Origin: Pogona vitticeps
Lineage: Eukaryota; Chordata; Lepidosauria; Squamata; Agamidae
NCBI RefSeq assembly: GCF_051106095.1
Contig: NC_135783.1
Location: 309,022,322 to 309,086,321, forward strand
Length of the DNA stretch: 64,000 bases
Direction of reading: 5' to 3'
Shown: piece after piece, positions 46,371 through 57,784 of the stretch
How positions within the stretch are numbered: the stretch's first letter is position 1
Layout: each line of letters opens with the position of its first letter
Position numbers and translations under genes: made by a program
Notes under the pieces: model-generated
Databases searched by the model: none
What the model saw: the letters and a program-made list of their open reading frames with translations, nothing else
What the model was told of the DNA's origin: nothing

Positions 46371-48400
46371 CTGACCTAAACAATATAGTGAGTATTGACT
46401 GGGCAGAGCTCATCTTGATGTCATGAAGTATTCACAAAACACAGACATGTTCTTTAGAAGAATTATCAATGTGATACAGTTAGGTTCCTCATTATGAGAG
46501 CCCCACACCAGTACTGAACCAAACTAGACCACAAGACTCTCTTCAGACCTGTATGAATATGGCACAGGTGAATAGTTGCACAGGGCTACCATTTTAGCAC
46601 ACCAATAAATAAGATATGGACTCGAAACAGATATATAGATAGAATCCTGCTGGTGTTTGTGTAGTCTGTGTAATTTGTAGTGGCTAACTGCAGCTAACTG
46701 ACAAGATGCCACAGAGTGGAGAGATTGCAGCTACACATTGTTAAGTGGAGTGAGAGAATTATACATTAGAGAATTAAACTCCTCATCTTTGATCAACGTC
46801 CACTTTCTTCTATTAACAGGTTATTTGATCTGGCTTCATTCAACATTATGATGAGTCAGAGATCAATGTTTTGCCACATGTACCAGGTGTATGATGAAGT
46901 TTTCCTCAACATTCACCCACCCACCCAGCTATCATTCTTAGAACAATTCCTTTTTTTTTCCATCCAGTTGAAAACACAGCATTCCACAAAAGTATCATAA
47001 AATGACAACTGTAAATGCCAAATAAGTTGACTGTCTCTTAACTAGAGTTGATAAAGCCACAATCAAATTCATTGTTTTCCCTGATCAGAGAGACAGAACC
47101 AATTTAGGCATTTCCTGTCAAGCTCTGACAAGACAGAAAAGGATAAGGCTCCATCAATAATAGATATCTCTAGAGAAATTTCAAGTTATTCAGGTTCACA
47201 CTCAAAATATTTCTAAAGGATTGTGAAAGGATAAACTTGCACCACCTTACAAAGAATAGGCAACATTCAAAATGTATTTGGAATGCAAATATAATACTAT
47301 ACAGAATATTTTCTTCAAAGGAACAATTTAGGATACTGAACAAAATGCAGGCTGAATAATAGCTTTTATCATAAGCTGTTGAAAAAGGAACAGAGTATCT
47401 GCACTCTAATTTTTCTACAATACGTTTACGTCAACAAGCTATAAGAGTCTGCATAATAAAACATTTCTGTCAAGCACAAGAAGCTGCCTTACAGTCCTTT
47501 GGGCCATTTCTTTCATCTAGCCCATGATTGTGAACTCTGACTGCAGCAGCTTTCCAAATGTTAGGCAGAATTATTTCCTACCCAATTTGGAGACCCTAGT
47601 ATTTCTGAATGTGCTCCCATCCTAGTATAAATGAGCCCAGCCCCATACAGATTCTGGAATCAGTAGAGATCAAATACGTTCAGGGTGGTTAACAAAAAAC
47701 ATTCTTCAGTCTTTAAAAGAATTCAAACAATCCCTTTTAATGTAGCAAAGCAAAGCAGACACATTTAGCTTAATGAAAAAAAGAGCTAAATTTGTATTTT
47801 GCTCTTCCCCAGTAGTTGACTGTTTTCTGACCTGAGAGTCACATCTTCCAGCACTCTTGTTTCACTTTAGATAGTTTCATCTTAAGGTTTTCATGAAACA
47901 TAAAGTTCAGCATGGATTTGCTATTGCCACCTCCTGTGCAGTACAAACAAAAATTAGCTTGAATGTCACCACTGTTGCTTCCTCCGCCAGTATCACCTTC
48001 AGCTACTGCTGCCGCCCAATAGCTGCACCTTGAAGAGAAATGCATCTTAGTCTTGTTTCTCAGCTAAGACCATTCTGCCTTGGGTGACCCTGCTAGGAGT
48101 CTAGCCTCATAATAGAGCCTGGCCTCTTGACAGCATTGCTATCAGCTTCACTTACACACTTAAATCCCTACACCCCATTAAGGTGTGCATCCAAGAAAAA
48201 AATTACCTGATTTTATAATAGAGCCATACTATCTTATTAGTGCTCAAATGGAGCCATTAAAAAATATAGTAGAAATATAGCAGTGTAGAAAAGAGGGGCC
48301 ACAGAGAGATTCTCTGCATCACTGCTCATATCTTCAGATATATTTCAAGAGCAGTGATACTCCAGTAATATTTGTTCTGAAGGTCATGTTAGTCCAACAA
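46371..48400. other. No recognised feature
   Basis: AT-rich intronic-looking DNA. The 68-residue minus-strand frame at 47839-48045 shows no family motif. Confidence 0.45.
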
Positions 48401-48403
48401 TTT

Positions 48404-48665
48404 TATTTATTTACTTATTTATTTATTAGATTTCTATCCCGCCCTTTTAGACAAAGTCTACTCCAGGGGGGTTCCATCAAACATTATAAACTAAAACAGT
48501 TAAACAATTAAAAACAATTCTAAACAATAGTAATTAGTAATGCTTAGTAGTGCTCAAGATGGGAAAACAGAAAATTATAGTAAAAATAAAGTCAAGTGTT
48601 GACAGGAGGGAAGGCCTGCTGAAAGAGGCAAGTTTTTAATCTGAATTTAAAATTTAAATTTTAAT
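48404..48665 (-). mobile_element. L2-type LINE 3' end
   Basis: TTTATTTATTAGATTTCTA, TCCCGCCCTTTTAGAC and following A-rich text are the reverse complement of an L2-type 3' end with its tail at the left. Confidence 0.6.
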
Positions 48666-48714
48666 TTCCATGAAGTCATGCACAACTGAAAACGTATAAC
48701 TATTGTCTTTGCCT

Positions 48715-48912
48715 TCCACAGCCTGTAGTAGTAGCACTGTAATGTTAAGTCAGTTCTAACTTATGGCAACTTTTGTCAGGGTTGCCTAGGTACTATAAAG
48801 CAACTTGCCCAATGCTACGCAGGCTGACTTTTCTCCTGGGAGGCACAGTGGGAAAATGAACTCTTGACCCCTCACTTTGCAACCAGGTTATCTTATTCAC
48901 TATCCAGAGCAT
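48715..48912 (-). mobile_element. Diverged SINE
   Basis: TAAGTCAGTTCTAACTTATG, GGCAACTTTTGTCAGGGTTG, AACTTGCCCAATGCTACGC and GGAGGCACAGTGGGAAAATG align with the family at 12552 and 46160. Confidence 0.6.
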
Positions 48913-49049
48913 TTTAAAAATACCTAGTGGCCCTATGCTAAAGCTCCATATCTTCATCCTTCTCTCCTGCATTACTTTATCTTAAAAACAACTGCCCCCC
49001 CCCAGCTGAATCACAACACTGGAATGTACAATAACTATTCTTATTATTC

Positions 49050-49078
49050 AAAATTGCATGGTCTAGAGGGGCGGGGAA

Positions 49079-49137
<59 letters not shown>

Positions 49138-49168
49138 AATAAAATAAAATAAATAAATAAATAAATAA
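49050..49168 (+). mobile_element. L2-type 3' tail with long (AAAT)n
   Basis: CATGGTCTAGAGGGGCGGGG then about 24 AAAT-type units including two AAAATAAAAT variants. Only the extreme 3' end remains. Confidence 0.8.
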
Positions 49169-49249
49169 AGCACCAATATGATAATTTTCATTTGTTCACA
49201 CAAGGAGCTATACATTTACACTGTTCCTTGATCAAGTGAATGAGGAACT

Positions 49250-50400
49250 CATTGTGATGAGATGGGTTTTTGAGTTAAAATCTTTTAAAGGCATATGGGT
49301 TTTCTAATTATGAAATGAGCCAGAGAGGTTCCATCTTGTTTCTTTGTATAAAGTATCTTTGCTATGCTGACAAGTTGTTTTCTAGGCAAGCCGAGAGAAT
49401 GTTATTCTGAGAGCCTGAGAAAGGACTCTGTGTGACTAGATAGATGGGAATTGTTGTGACTCTTTGATAAACCACCGTAACCCAAATAACATCTGGTGCG
49501 TATGGGAAGGAAGCCATGTGATGCAACAGGACTGTTTGCCTAGTAACAAACTCTGATTGGATGACATCGTGGGAAGGTGCATTAAGCCCTTGCCAGTTAC
49601 TCTTGAAAAAGGAACTTTTTCTCTATGGACATTGTCTTTCCAAGACCGACCTTTCAGTCATTCGTGACCTACTCTTCAGCCATTTGGGACTCACCCTAAT
49701 GTCTTTCGAGACGGACTGGTGGCCTACCTACATGGACTGGTTCCTATGCTTTGCTGGATTACTTTTGGACTTATGGGATTTTTCCTAAGGACTGTGCATG
49801 GACTATTTTCTATGGACTGTTACCTATGGAATATTCTTTATGAACTCCTTTTCTTGGAATACTCCATATGGACTATGCTCTTGTAATTTTGTAAGGACTA
49901 TGGTATATTTACTGGATTTTTGTTTTCTAAGGACTATGGGACATATAAGGGATTTTTACTTTTGTTAAGGGATTTTTACTCTATAGTATCACTGAGGACT
50001 ATAGCCCTTTTTATAACCTACTTGGATTATTTTGTTTTTACTAATGAATTACTGGAGTGGAACTGTTTTTATTCTTTTCAATGGCTTTTTGTGTTTTTGT
50101 AAGGTTTTTGAACTCTTTTATATTTTTCATGTTTTCTTTGCCTCACTACATCTGTGTAACTAAACAGCACAATGCTAGTTTATTTGTTTTGGTTTAATTT
50201 GGCTTTGATACTTAGTAACATGCTTTTTCTTTAATAAAATAAAGATTATAAAACTCATTTGGTTTCCTGAACAGTACACTTGCCATAGGGTCATCTGAGA
50301 GTGCTGCCTCGGCCTAGCTTACTTAGAGTCCTGTCAGTGGAGCAAGTTAAGTCTAAGGACTACAAAGCCCACTTGACCTTTTCATAATAATATCTGAGAG
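49250..50400. mobile_element. Possible fossil LTR
   Basis: A stretch with many imperfect repeats of GGACTATGG-like text (49780-49995), a TTAATAAAATAAAG signal near 50232 and a following GC-richer end, unlike its flanks. The build resembles a Gypsy-type LTR. I could not define ends or a target duplication, so boundaries are approximate. Confidence 0.35.
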
Positions 50401-50564
50401 TACAAGGGTGTTCTTATGTGGGCAGATCTGTGAGAAGGAGTGTTGTATCTTGGCTAGCTGAATTTGGACTCATTCAGCCCATTTTAGCATGTGCAAACTC
50501 CTGATCGCTCTCTGTCCAGGCATACACGTGTGTTTTCGAACCCGTGTTTGCTCACACTCATTAA

Positions 50565-50720
50565 GCCAGCCAGGCTGATGCAGTGGTTAGATTGGGGAAA
50601 CCCAAGTTCAAATTCCCATTGAGCCATGAAGCTTAGTAGGTGATCATGGGCCAGTTTCTCTCTCGGCCAAATTTATTTCACTAGGTTTTTGGAATAAGAT
50701 GGAGGAACAATGTACCGGTA
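50565..50720 (+). mobile_element. tRNA-derived SINE, diverged
   Basis: GCCAGGCTGATGCAGTGGTTAG (head), AACCCAAGTTCAAATTCCC (B-box-like), GCCATGAAGCTTAGTAGGTG, then CATGGGCCAGTTTCTCTCTC. Same family as the fragments at 25440 and 25715, here with head and body joined. Confidence 0.75.
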
Positions 50721-51154
50721 TGTCACCATGAATTCTTTCAAGGAAAAATTAATATAAATAGGAGAAAAAAGACATTATGTGCTGTGGAAATTTTTACAAG
50801 ATCTCTGATCAGAGTAAGGCATGTTTGATGCCAGTTTTGCTGAGTTTCCAGCACCAGACCAAAGGAAGTAATGTCAAATTAGTTAAATACTATTCCTGTC
50901 CATTAATTAAGCAGACAACATAACCTTAAACCCAACAGGAAAGCTCAGACTAACAGAAACTCAGCTAAATAAGACACAGAGATATACCAGAAAAATGCTT
51001 AGTAACTCCTTAAAAATATAAACTATAAAATTAACTGGTGTGTCAGATTTTGACTAGCTCCTTGTCAAACTCGCACACAGAACATGTATGTGCAAATATT
51101 GAAATAACATGCAACAAAAGATTTGTAAGGGAAAGACAGCTGAAAAGTGAAGAA

Positions 51155-54100
51155 ATGGATCTCAGACGTTGGATGCTGTCAGATAGACAGGAAGGGGGGA
51201 GGGCGTTGGAGGGGGCAGCCATTGAGGTGGTGCTGGGTAGGGGAAGGAATGGTGGTGGGGGTAGAACATGCCCGCGTAGGAGAAGAGAGGTTAGATATCT
51301 TACATCTATCCCCTCTTCTAGTCCTACCTCCAACCAAATGGTATCAGGCGACCATATCAGCAAACCCTCGAGCCACACGGTGCTGTTGATGAACGCCAGG
51401 TCAGTACAAAATAAAACTGCCCTCATCCATGATGTAATTCTGGATGGGGGTGCTGACCTGGCGTGCATTACTGAGACCTGGGTGGGAGAGGAAGGTGGTG
51501 TCCCCCTCTCCCAGCTGTGTCCTCCTGGGTACTCAGTCCAGCACCAGTGTCGCTCGGAGGGTCGGGGAGGGGGAGTTGCTATAGTCTATAGGAGTTCTAT
51601 CTCCTTGACCAGGCTTCCTATCCCTTTGAGAGGAGGTCTTGAGGGCCTGTATTGTGTGTTGGGCTCACGAGACAGATTAGGGATTCTGTTGGTGTACCGC
51701 CCACCCTGCTGCGTACCAACAGTCTCCCTACCTGAGCTGACGGAGGCAGTCTCGGACCTGGTGTTGAGGACTCCCAGGCTGCTGGTGCTGGGGGACCTCA
51801 ACATCCATGCTGAGGCTGCCTTGACCGGGGCGGCTCAGGACTTCATGGCCGCCATGACAACCATGGGACTGTCTCAATGTGTCATCGGCCCGACACATGA
51901 GAAGGGCCACACCTTGGACCTTGTTTTCACAACGGGACTGGAAGATGGTGGTTTGGATGTGGAGGGGCTGGTTGTGACCCCATTGTCATGGTCAGACCAC
52001 TTCCTGGTCAAGTTTAGTCTATTAGCTTCTTCTTCCCTCTGCAAGGGTGGGGGATCTATTAAGATGATCCGCCCTCGGAGACTTATGGATCCAGATGGAT
52101 TCCTGAATGCTCTGGGGGAGTATCCGTCTGATATGGTTGGCGCTCCTGTCGAAGCTCAGGTCACCATATGGAATAGGGAGATGACCCGGGCGGTTGACAC
52201 GATTGCGCCTAAGCGCCCTCTCCCTGCTCGCCGAGCCCAGACAGCTCCCTGGTATACTTCTGAACTGCGGGCGATGAAGCGAGAGGGGAGACGGCTAGAG
52301 CGCAGGTGGAGGAAGTCCCGCTGGGAATCTGATCGAACACGACTTAGAGCCCATTATCGGGCCTATTTCGTGGCAATACGGCTGGCGAAACGGCAATATT
52401 TCTCCAGCCGCATTGCTTCCTCAGAATGTCGTCCAGCAGAGCTGTTTCGGGTGGTCCGGGATCTTCTTCAACCGGGAAACCCGGTGGAGGTCCCGGACTG
52501 CTCATCAGCTCGCTGTGATGAGTTTGCTATTCATTTTGAGGAAAAAATCGCTCAGATTCGCAGTGGGCTGGACTCCACTGTTACTGCAAAATCGGAAGAT
52601 GTGTCCAGTGTGCCGTGCTTAGGTCAAACTTTAATGGATGAGTTTCAATTGTTGAGACCCGAGGATGTGGACAGGGTGCTTGGATCTGTCCGTTCTACCA
52701 CCACGCCGCTCGACCCTTGCCCATCTTGGCTAATTGGAAGATCTGCCAGGGGGGTTCGCACTTGGGTCCAGGAGGCCGTGAACGCCTCTCTGAGAGAGGG
52801 AGTGGTCCCTACCGCCTTGAAAGAGGCGGTAATTCGACCACTCCTTAAAAAGCCTAACCTGGACCCAAGGCTGGTGGTCAACTACCGACCAGTGGCGAAC
52901 CTCCCTTATTTGGGCAAGGTGTTGGAGCGGGTTGTGGCCGGGCAACTCCAGGCGCTGCTGGATGAAACGGATTTTCTGGATCCATTTCAATCAGGTTTCA
53001 GGCCGGGTTTTGGTACAGAGACAGCCTTGGTCGCCCTGTATGATGACCTTTGCCGGGAGAGAGACAGGGGGAGTGTGACCCTGTTGATACTCCTGGACCT
53101 CTCAGCGGCTTTCGACACCATCGACCATGGTGTCCTTCTGGATAGGCTGGCTGGGTTAGGAGTTGGGGGCACTGTTTTACGGTGGTTCCGCTCCTTCCTA
53201 GCTGACCGTATCCAGAGGGTGGTGCTGGGGGACAGTTGCTCTGCCCCATGGCATTTATGTCATGGGGTTCCTCAGGGCTCGATACTGTCCCCCATGCTGT
53301 TTAACATCTACATGAAACCGCTGGGAGAGGTCATCAGGAGGTTTGGGCTGAGGAGTCAGCAATATGCTGACGACACTCAGCTCTACCTCTCGTTTTCCAC
53401 CAATCCAGGTGAGGCGGTTTCTGTGCTGAACTCGTGTCTGGACCTGATAATGGACTGGATGAGGGTTAATAAATTGAAACTCAATCCAGACAAGACGGAA
53501 GTGCTGTTAGTGGGTGCTTCGCCGGACAGGTTGGAGGGCCACTTCCCTGTCCTGAATGGGGTTACACTCCCCCTAAGGGACAGGGTCCGCAGCCTGGGGG
53601 TGCTCCTGGACCCCAGTCTAACTTTGGAAGCTCAGGTGGACTCGGTGGCCAGGGGTGCCTTCCTTCAGCTGCGGAAATTATACCAGCTACGGCCCTACCT
53701 GGACGAGTGGAGTCTCATGACAGTTACACATGCACTGGTAACATCTCGTATTGATTATTGCAATGCGCTCTACGTGGGGCTGCCTTTGAAGACGGTCCGG
53801 CGACTGCAACTGGTTCAGAATCGAGCTGCGTGGCTGGTGAGTGGTGGGGCCGCCAGAGAGCACATCAAGCCGATTCTGTATAATTTACACTGGTTACCAG
53901 TTGCTGTCCGGGCCCAATTCAAAGTGCTTGTTTTGACATATAAAGCCCTAAACGGCTTGGGCCCTGGATACCTGAAGGACCGCCTCCTTCCATATGAGCC
54001 TACCCGGCTGTTAAGATCTAGCCAGGGGGCCCTTTTGAAAGAGCCATCCCTCAAGGAGGTAAGAGGGATGGCTTGTAGACAAAGGGCCTTCTGGGCAGCT

Positions 54101-54208
54101 GCCCCCAGACTATGGAACGCCCTCCCAACTGAAATTCGCCTGGCGCCGACACTGATGATATTTCGGCGCCAGGTCAAAACCTTCCTGTTCCAGAAGGCTT
54201 TTAATTGA
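51155..54208 (+). CDS. L2 LINE protein: AP-endonuclease and reverse transcriptase
   Basis: 1017 residues with no stop or frame change. I chose the ATG at 51155: it has A at -3 and G at +4, and the frame's extension to 51038 begins with GTG. A second ATG at 51338 would still keep all domains. Numbering from 51155: endonuclease with NARS (N80), ITETW (E107), GDLNIH (D214, N216), a THxxGHTLDLVF block near 248-258 and SDH (D281, H282); reverse transcriptase with NYRPVANLPYLGKVLERVV near 577-595, LDLSAAFDTIDH near 648, GVPQGSILSPMLF near 704 and YADDTQLY at 737-744 with both catalytic Asp; then an L2-type C-terminal region ending FLFQKAFN. All catalytic residues I can recognise are present. It works by nicking target DNA and priming reverse transcription there. 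No separate ORF1 is seen. Confidence 0.92.
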   Translation: MDLRRWMLSDRQEGGRALEGAAIEVVLGRGRNGGGGRTCPRRRREVRYLTSIPSSSPTSNQMVSGDHISKPSSHTVLLMNARSVQNKTALIHDVILDGGADLACITETWVGEEGGVPLSQLCPPGYSVQHQCRSEGRGGGVAIVYRSSISLTRLPIPLRGGLEGLYCVLGSRDRLGILLVYRPPCCVPTVSLPELTEAVSDLVLRTPRLLVLGDLNIHAEAALTGAAQDFMAAMTTMGLSQCVIGPTHEKGHTLDLVFTTGLEDGGLDVEGLVVTPLSWSDHFLVKFSLLASSSLCKGGGSIKMIRPRRLMDPDGFLNALGEYPSDMVGAPVEAQVTIWNREMTRAVDTIAPKRPLPARRAQTAPWYTSELRAMKREGRRLERRWRKSRWESDRTRLRAHYRAYFVAIRLAKRQYFSSRIASSECRPAELFRVVRDLLQPGNPVEVPDCSSARCDEFAIHFEEKIAQIRSGLDSTVTAKSEDVSSVPCLGQTLMDEFQLLRPEDVDRVLGSVRSTTTPLDPCPSWLIGRSARGVRTWVQEAVNASLREGVVPTALKEAVIRPLLKKPNLDPRLVVNYRPVANLPYLGKVLERVVAGQLQALLDETDFLDPFQSGFRPGFGTETALVALYDDLCRERDRGSVTLLILLDLSAAFDTIDHGVLLDRLAGLGVGGTVLRWFRSFLADRIQRVVLGDSCSAPWHLCHGVPQGSILSPMLFNIYMKPLGEVIRRFGLRSQQYADDTQLYLSFSTNPGEAVSVLNSCLDLIMDWMRVNKLKLNPDKTEVLLVGASPDRLEGHFPVLNGVTLPLRDRVRSLGVLLDPSLTLEAQVDSVARGAFLQLRKLYQLRPYLDEWSLMTVTHALVTSRIDYCNALYVGLPLKTVRRLQLVQNRAAWLVSGGAAREHIKPILYNLHWLPVAVRAQFKVLVLTYKALNGLGPGYLKDRLLPYEPTRLLRSSQGALLKEPSLKEVRGMACRQRAFWAAAPRLWNALPTEIRLAPTLMIFRRQVKTFLFQKAFN

Positions 54209-54240
54209 AATAACATTAACTGTGGGTCTTAATGATGGCA

Positions 54241-54295
54241 ATTTTAATTGTATTTTAATTGTATTTTAATTGTATTTTAATTGTATTTTAATCAT
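54241..54295 (+). repeat. Tandem 11-mer in L2 3' UTR
   Basis: ATTTTAATTGT is repeated four times exactly and a fifth time partly, between the ORF end and the conserved 3' end. Probably replication slippage within this subfamily. Confidence 0.9.
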
Positions 54296-54403
54296 TTTAT
54301 TTTATTCCATTGAATTTTAATTGTTGTAAGCCGCCCAGAGACCTTTGGGTAGAGTGGGCGGCATATAAATTAAATAAATAAATAAATAAATAAAATAAAT
54401 ATT

Positions 54404-54404
<1 letters not shown>

Positions 54405-54494
<90 letters not shown>

Positions 54495-56070
54495 TATCCC
54501 GCCCATCTGGTATAATTATACCACTCTGAGTGGCTGACAACAGAACAAATACAATTAAAACAAGATGAATCCATGAACATCCATTATTAACAAATGTACT
54601 AAAAATAATAAATGATAGATAAGAAAAAGAAAAAGTTAAATTAAATAAATTAAATTAACTTAAATGCTGGCAGGAGGGAAGGCCTGGACATAAAGCCATG
54701 TTTTTAGCTGGATTTTGAATGTACCCAGCGTAGCGGCCGCGCGAATCTCAGGAGGGAGATTGTTCCAGAGGCAAGGAGCCACCGCTGAGAAGGCCCGGTT
54801 TCGAGTCTTTTCCCTCCAGGCCTCCCTCAGCGTGAGGCTCCTCAACTTTACCTCCTGGCTCGCGCGGGTGATCCGGGTAGATCTTGGTGGGAGAAGGCGT
54901 TCCGCCAAGTATCGAGGTCCCAAACCGTTTAGGGCCTTATAAGTGAGCATTAAAACTTTGAATTCGCTACAGAAACGAATGGGCAGCCAATGCAATCTGG
55001 CCAGTATAGGAGTAATATGATGGTATTTCCTCCCTCCCATAAGGAGTCTGGCCGCTGCGTTCTGCACCATCTGAAGTTTCCATATCAACCTCAAAGGCAG
55101 TCCCACGTAGAACGCATTGCAGTGGTCTAATCTTGAGATTACAAGGTAGTGAGAGCCCCCGTGTCGAGGTAGGGACGCAACTGGGCAATCCGCCAAAGAT
55201 GGAAAAAGGCGGAGCGGACAACCAACGCCACCTGTGTTTCCATGGTGAGCGCCGGGTCCAGGTGTATGCCCAAGCTGCGGACCCCACTTGCTGGAGCCAG
55301 GGCCGCTCCCCCAAACGAGAGCCACCCAAGCCACCAACCACAGGGCCCCCCACCCTCAGAACTTCCGTCTTGTCCGGGTTCAGCCTCAGACCGTTCTCCT
55401 GCATCCATTCCAGTACAGTCCCCAGGCAGCGCTGAAGGGACAGGACGGCATCACCTGCGGTTGGAAAAAAGGAGATGTAGAGCTGAGTGTCATCAGCATA
55501 CTGGTGACACATCGCTCCACACCCCCTGATGACCCCAGCTAGCGGCCTCATATAGATGTTAAACAGCATTGGGGAGATAATCAAACTCTGCGGGACCCCA
55601 CAATTGGAGCTCCACGGGGCCGAGACACTCTCCCCAAGCTGTACTCTCTGGGGACGATCCTCCAAGAAGGAGCGGAGCCAGGCTAATGCCAAGCCACTGA
55701 TTCCCAGCTCGGAGAGCCTCCCCAGGAGGATACCGTGGTCGACGGTATCAAAGGCCACCGAAATATCGAGGAGGACCAACAGAGACATTTTGCCCCTGTC
55801 AGCCTCCCTCAGCAGGTCATCGTACAGGGCGACCAATGCTGTCTCTGTACCGTGACGTAGCCTGAAGCCCGACTAGAATGGATCCAGGGCATCTGTTTCA
55901 TCCAGGAGTGCCTGAAGCTGATCTGCCACCACCCTCTCCACCACTTTGCTCATGAAAGAAACATCGGCGACGGGCCTATAATTGCCAATTTCGTCCGCCG
56001 CCAAATTAGGTTTCTTTCTTATGGGCCCATTCTTCCCCATAGGTTTTGACAACACCCCATTTGGCTTCCT
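54405..56070 (-). mobile_element. 5'-truncated L2-clade LINE, different subfamily, tail to tail with the intact copy
   Basis: On the minus strand the coding remnant runs from about 56055 to 54660: NYRPVADVSFMSKVVERVVA, then LVLLDISVAFDTVDHGILL, CGVPQSLIISPMLFNIYMR (the usual QGS is QSL), CHQYADDTQLYISF, LRLNPDKTEVLRVGG, and the L2 C-terminal region LNGLGPRYLAERLLP. Frames change between the three main pieces and a stop lies near 55872, so it is inactive. The 3' end TATCCCGCCCATCTGG and a long (TTTA)n (54405-54495) lie at the left. The endonuclease half is absent. Confidence 0.92.
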
Positions 56071-56389
56071 TTAACTGTAGGGGATGGATGGACTGTCTTC
56101 AAAGGATATTGTATCTCACTCACTACCTTTAGGCAGCATCTGCAGAGAAACAAGTACCAGACCACACAGGAAACTGAATGTATGGTCTGGTACTTATGGC
56201 CCATCTAGCCCATGACCGTCAAAACTGACTGACAAAAGCTCTCCAGGGCTTCAGGCAGTTTTTAAGCCTTTCCTGAAGATGCTGGGGGTGGAAATGAGAC
56301 CTTGTATATGTAAAGAATGTTCTACAACTGAGCTGTGGCCCCATCACAAATGATTCCCTTCCCTTTGGCTTCTACCGGAGCACTTTTCT
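56071..56389. other. No recognised feature
   Basis: Short unique-looking stretch beside the truncated L2. Confidence 0.4.
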
Positions 56390-56610
56390 GTGCCATCAAT
56401 ATCTGGAGGCAGCATGATGATGTCTATATTGTTCTCTGCCATCAAGTCACTTTGATTGATGGCAATTCTAGTAGGATTTTCAAGGTATGTTTGATATTCG
56501 AAGAAAGGTTAGCCATTGCCCTCATCCCCTGTGAGTTTCCATGGCTGATCAGGGATTCAAAATCGCACCTCTTGAATTCAAGCTGAACACTCAACACACT
56601 ACAACAACTG
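56390..56610 (-). mobile_element. Diverged SINE
   Basis: TGCCATCAAGTCACTTTG, GGCAATTCTAGTAGGATTTT, GAGTTTCCATGGCTGATCAG and CAACACACTACAACAACTGG align with the family at 46160. Confidence 0.6.
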
Positions 56611-57573
56611 GTCTAAATCCTGTTGTTTAATTACATGTAGAATGTAAATGGCATAGTTTGCAGCAGTTTATCACTGGAAATTAACAAATTCCCACTTGGA
56701 TTTTTTGGTAAAAACTATGCTAGCATGCATCCAAAAAATGAAGGAAAGATTCATTAACTGCCAATGAGAAGCTACTGCCATGTTACACCAATTGCCTTTA
56801 ACAGATGTAACTACACAACATGATTTTCGCCACGGGCTGTAAAGATGTGAGGAGAAATCAATGATGGTACCTCTGCGTACAGGTTATTTGGACTATCACC
56901 AATAGCTATTATAATTATTAGACTTTGAGAAATAAGATATTAAAGGAGAAGTTTTAGGTATGAAGACATAGGTAAGAATGGAAGTTTAAAACCTTTATGG
57001 AATAGTTATAACAAAATTAAACAAGATGCACCAGTTATGTTAAACTGAAACTGAATATTTTAAGAGATGAACATGCATGAATTCTTAATATACACTAGCC
57101 ACACATATTGAACAAAATTGGAATAAAGATGCTATGAGTCCTAATGGATCTCTCCTTAAAAAAGAAAAAGAAAAGAAAAAAGAAACAGATGTTGTGCCAA
57201 CCTGTGGTGGAAGTAGGGAAATGTGGGGGAAAAAATCTGGATTAGTCAGAATATATCAGTGACAATCAGATGACTAAGATAAGGAAATATATAACTTTAC
57301 CAAGATTGACCTTGAAAGTTGGCATAAATTCCCTCAACTTCTTGGATACAGAGGGAGAAAACACATTAAATATGTATGTAACAATTCTAAATGATTAGAA
57401 TATGCATATTCCTCATGTCAAGCCCATTTCTTCCTTTGCAGGTTCAAGAAACAATATACAAGACACCTACCTAGGACCAGGATGAAACTGTGGGCAAAAA
57501 ATCTTGTAGCATAAACCAGATCTGATACCAGAAATAATTAATTTAAACTGATTGAATGCATCCTATTCCCTAG

Positions 57574-57784
57574 TTTTCAGGTTCCGAGGCTCCCCAGGAG
57601 TCCTCTTTGCTTTGGGGTAGACTTTGTGACTTTCAGGGTGAGAGCAGCCTTTAATTGGCACTGACGGGATTGATATCACCACCAGTAATCCGAAAGTGAT
57701 TAAAGGCTCCTCCCTCTGCCTGCCAAGGTTCCTGAAGTCTTACCCAAGGAAAAATGAGCTCTAGATAGCTTTGGAACCTGAAAA
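57574..57784. repeat. 211-bp palindromic foldback element of unknown family
   Basis: The left end TTTTCAGGTTCC (57574-57585) and the right end GGAACCTGAAAA (57773-57784) are exact inverted repeats. Inside, AGCCTTTAAT (57646-57655) pairs exactly with ATTAAAGGCT (57699-57708), then CACT with AGTG and GGATT with AATCC, closing on a loop containing GATATCACCACC. Between these blocks the arms are roughly two-thirds complementary. There is no coding capacity, and no matching target duplication was found. Confidence 0.75.

Larger units (their letters stand above)
51150..54404 (+). mobile_element. L2-clade LINE, apparently full length and young
   Basis: The element starts where AT-rich sequence gives way to GC-rich text at about 51150. 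It carries one uninterrupted ORF (51155-54208) and ends with a 3' UTR of four and a half tandem 11-mers ATTTTAATTGT (54241-54295), the conserved GTAAGCCGCCCAGAGACC and GAGTGGGCGGCATATAAATT, and an (AAAT)n tail. The exact 5' edge and target duplication are not clear because the tail runs straight into the (TTTA)n of the next element. Confidence 0.9.

Noticed and set aside
47839-48045. Possible processed pseudogene on the minus strand
   Set aside because: No parent protein recognised and no poly(A) remnant or target duplication found.
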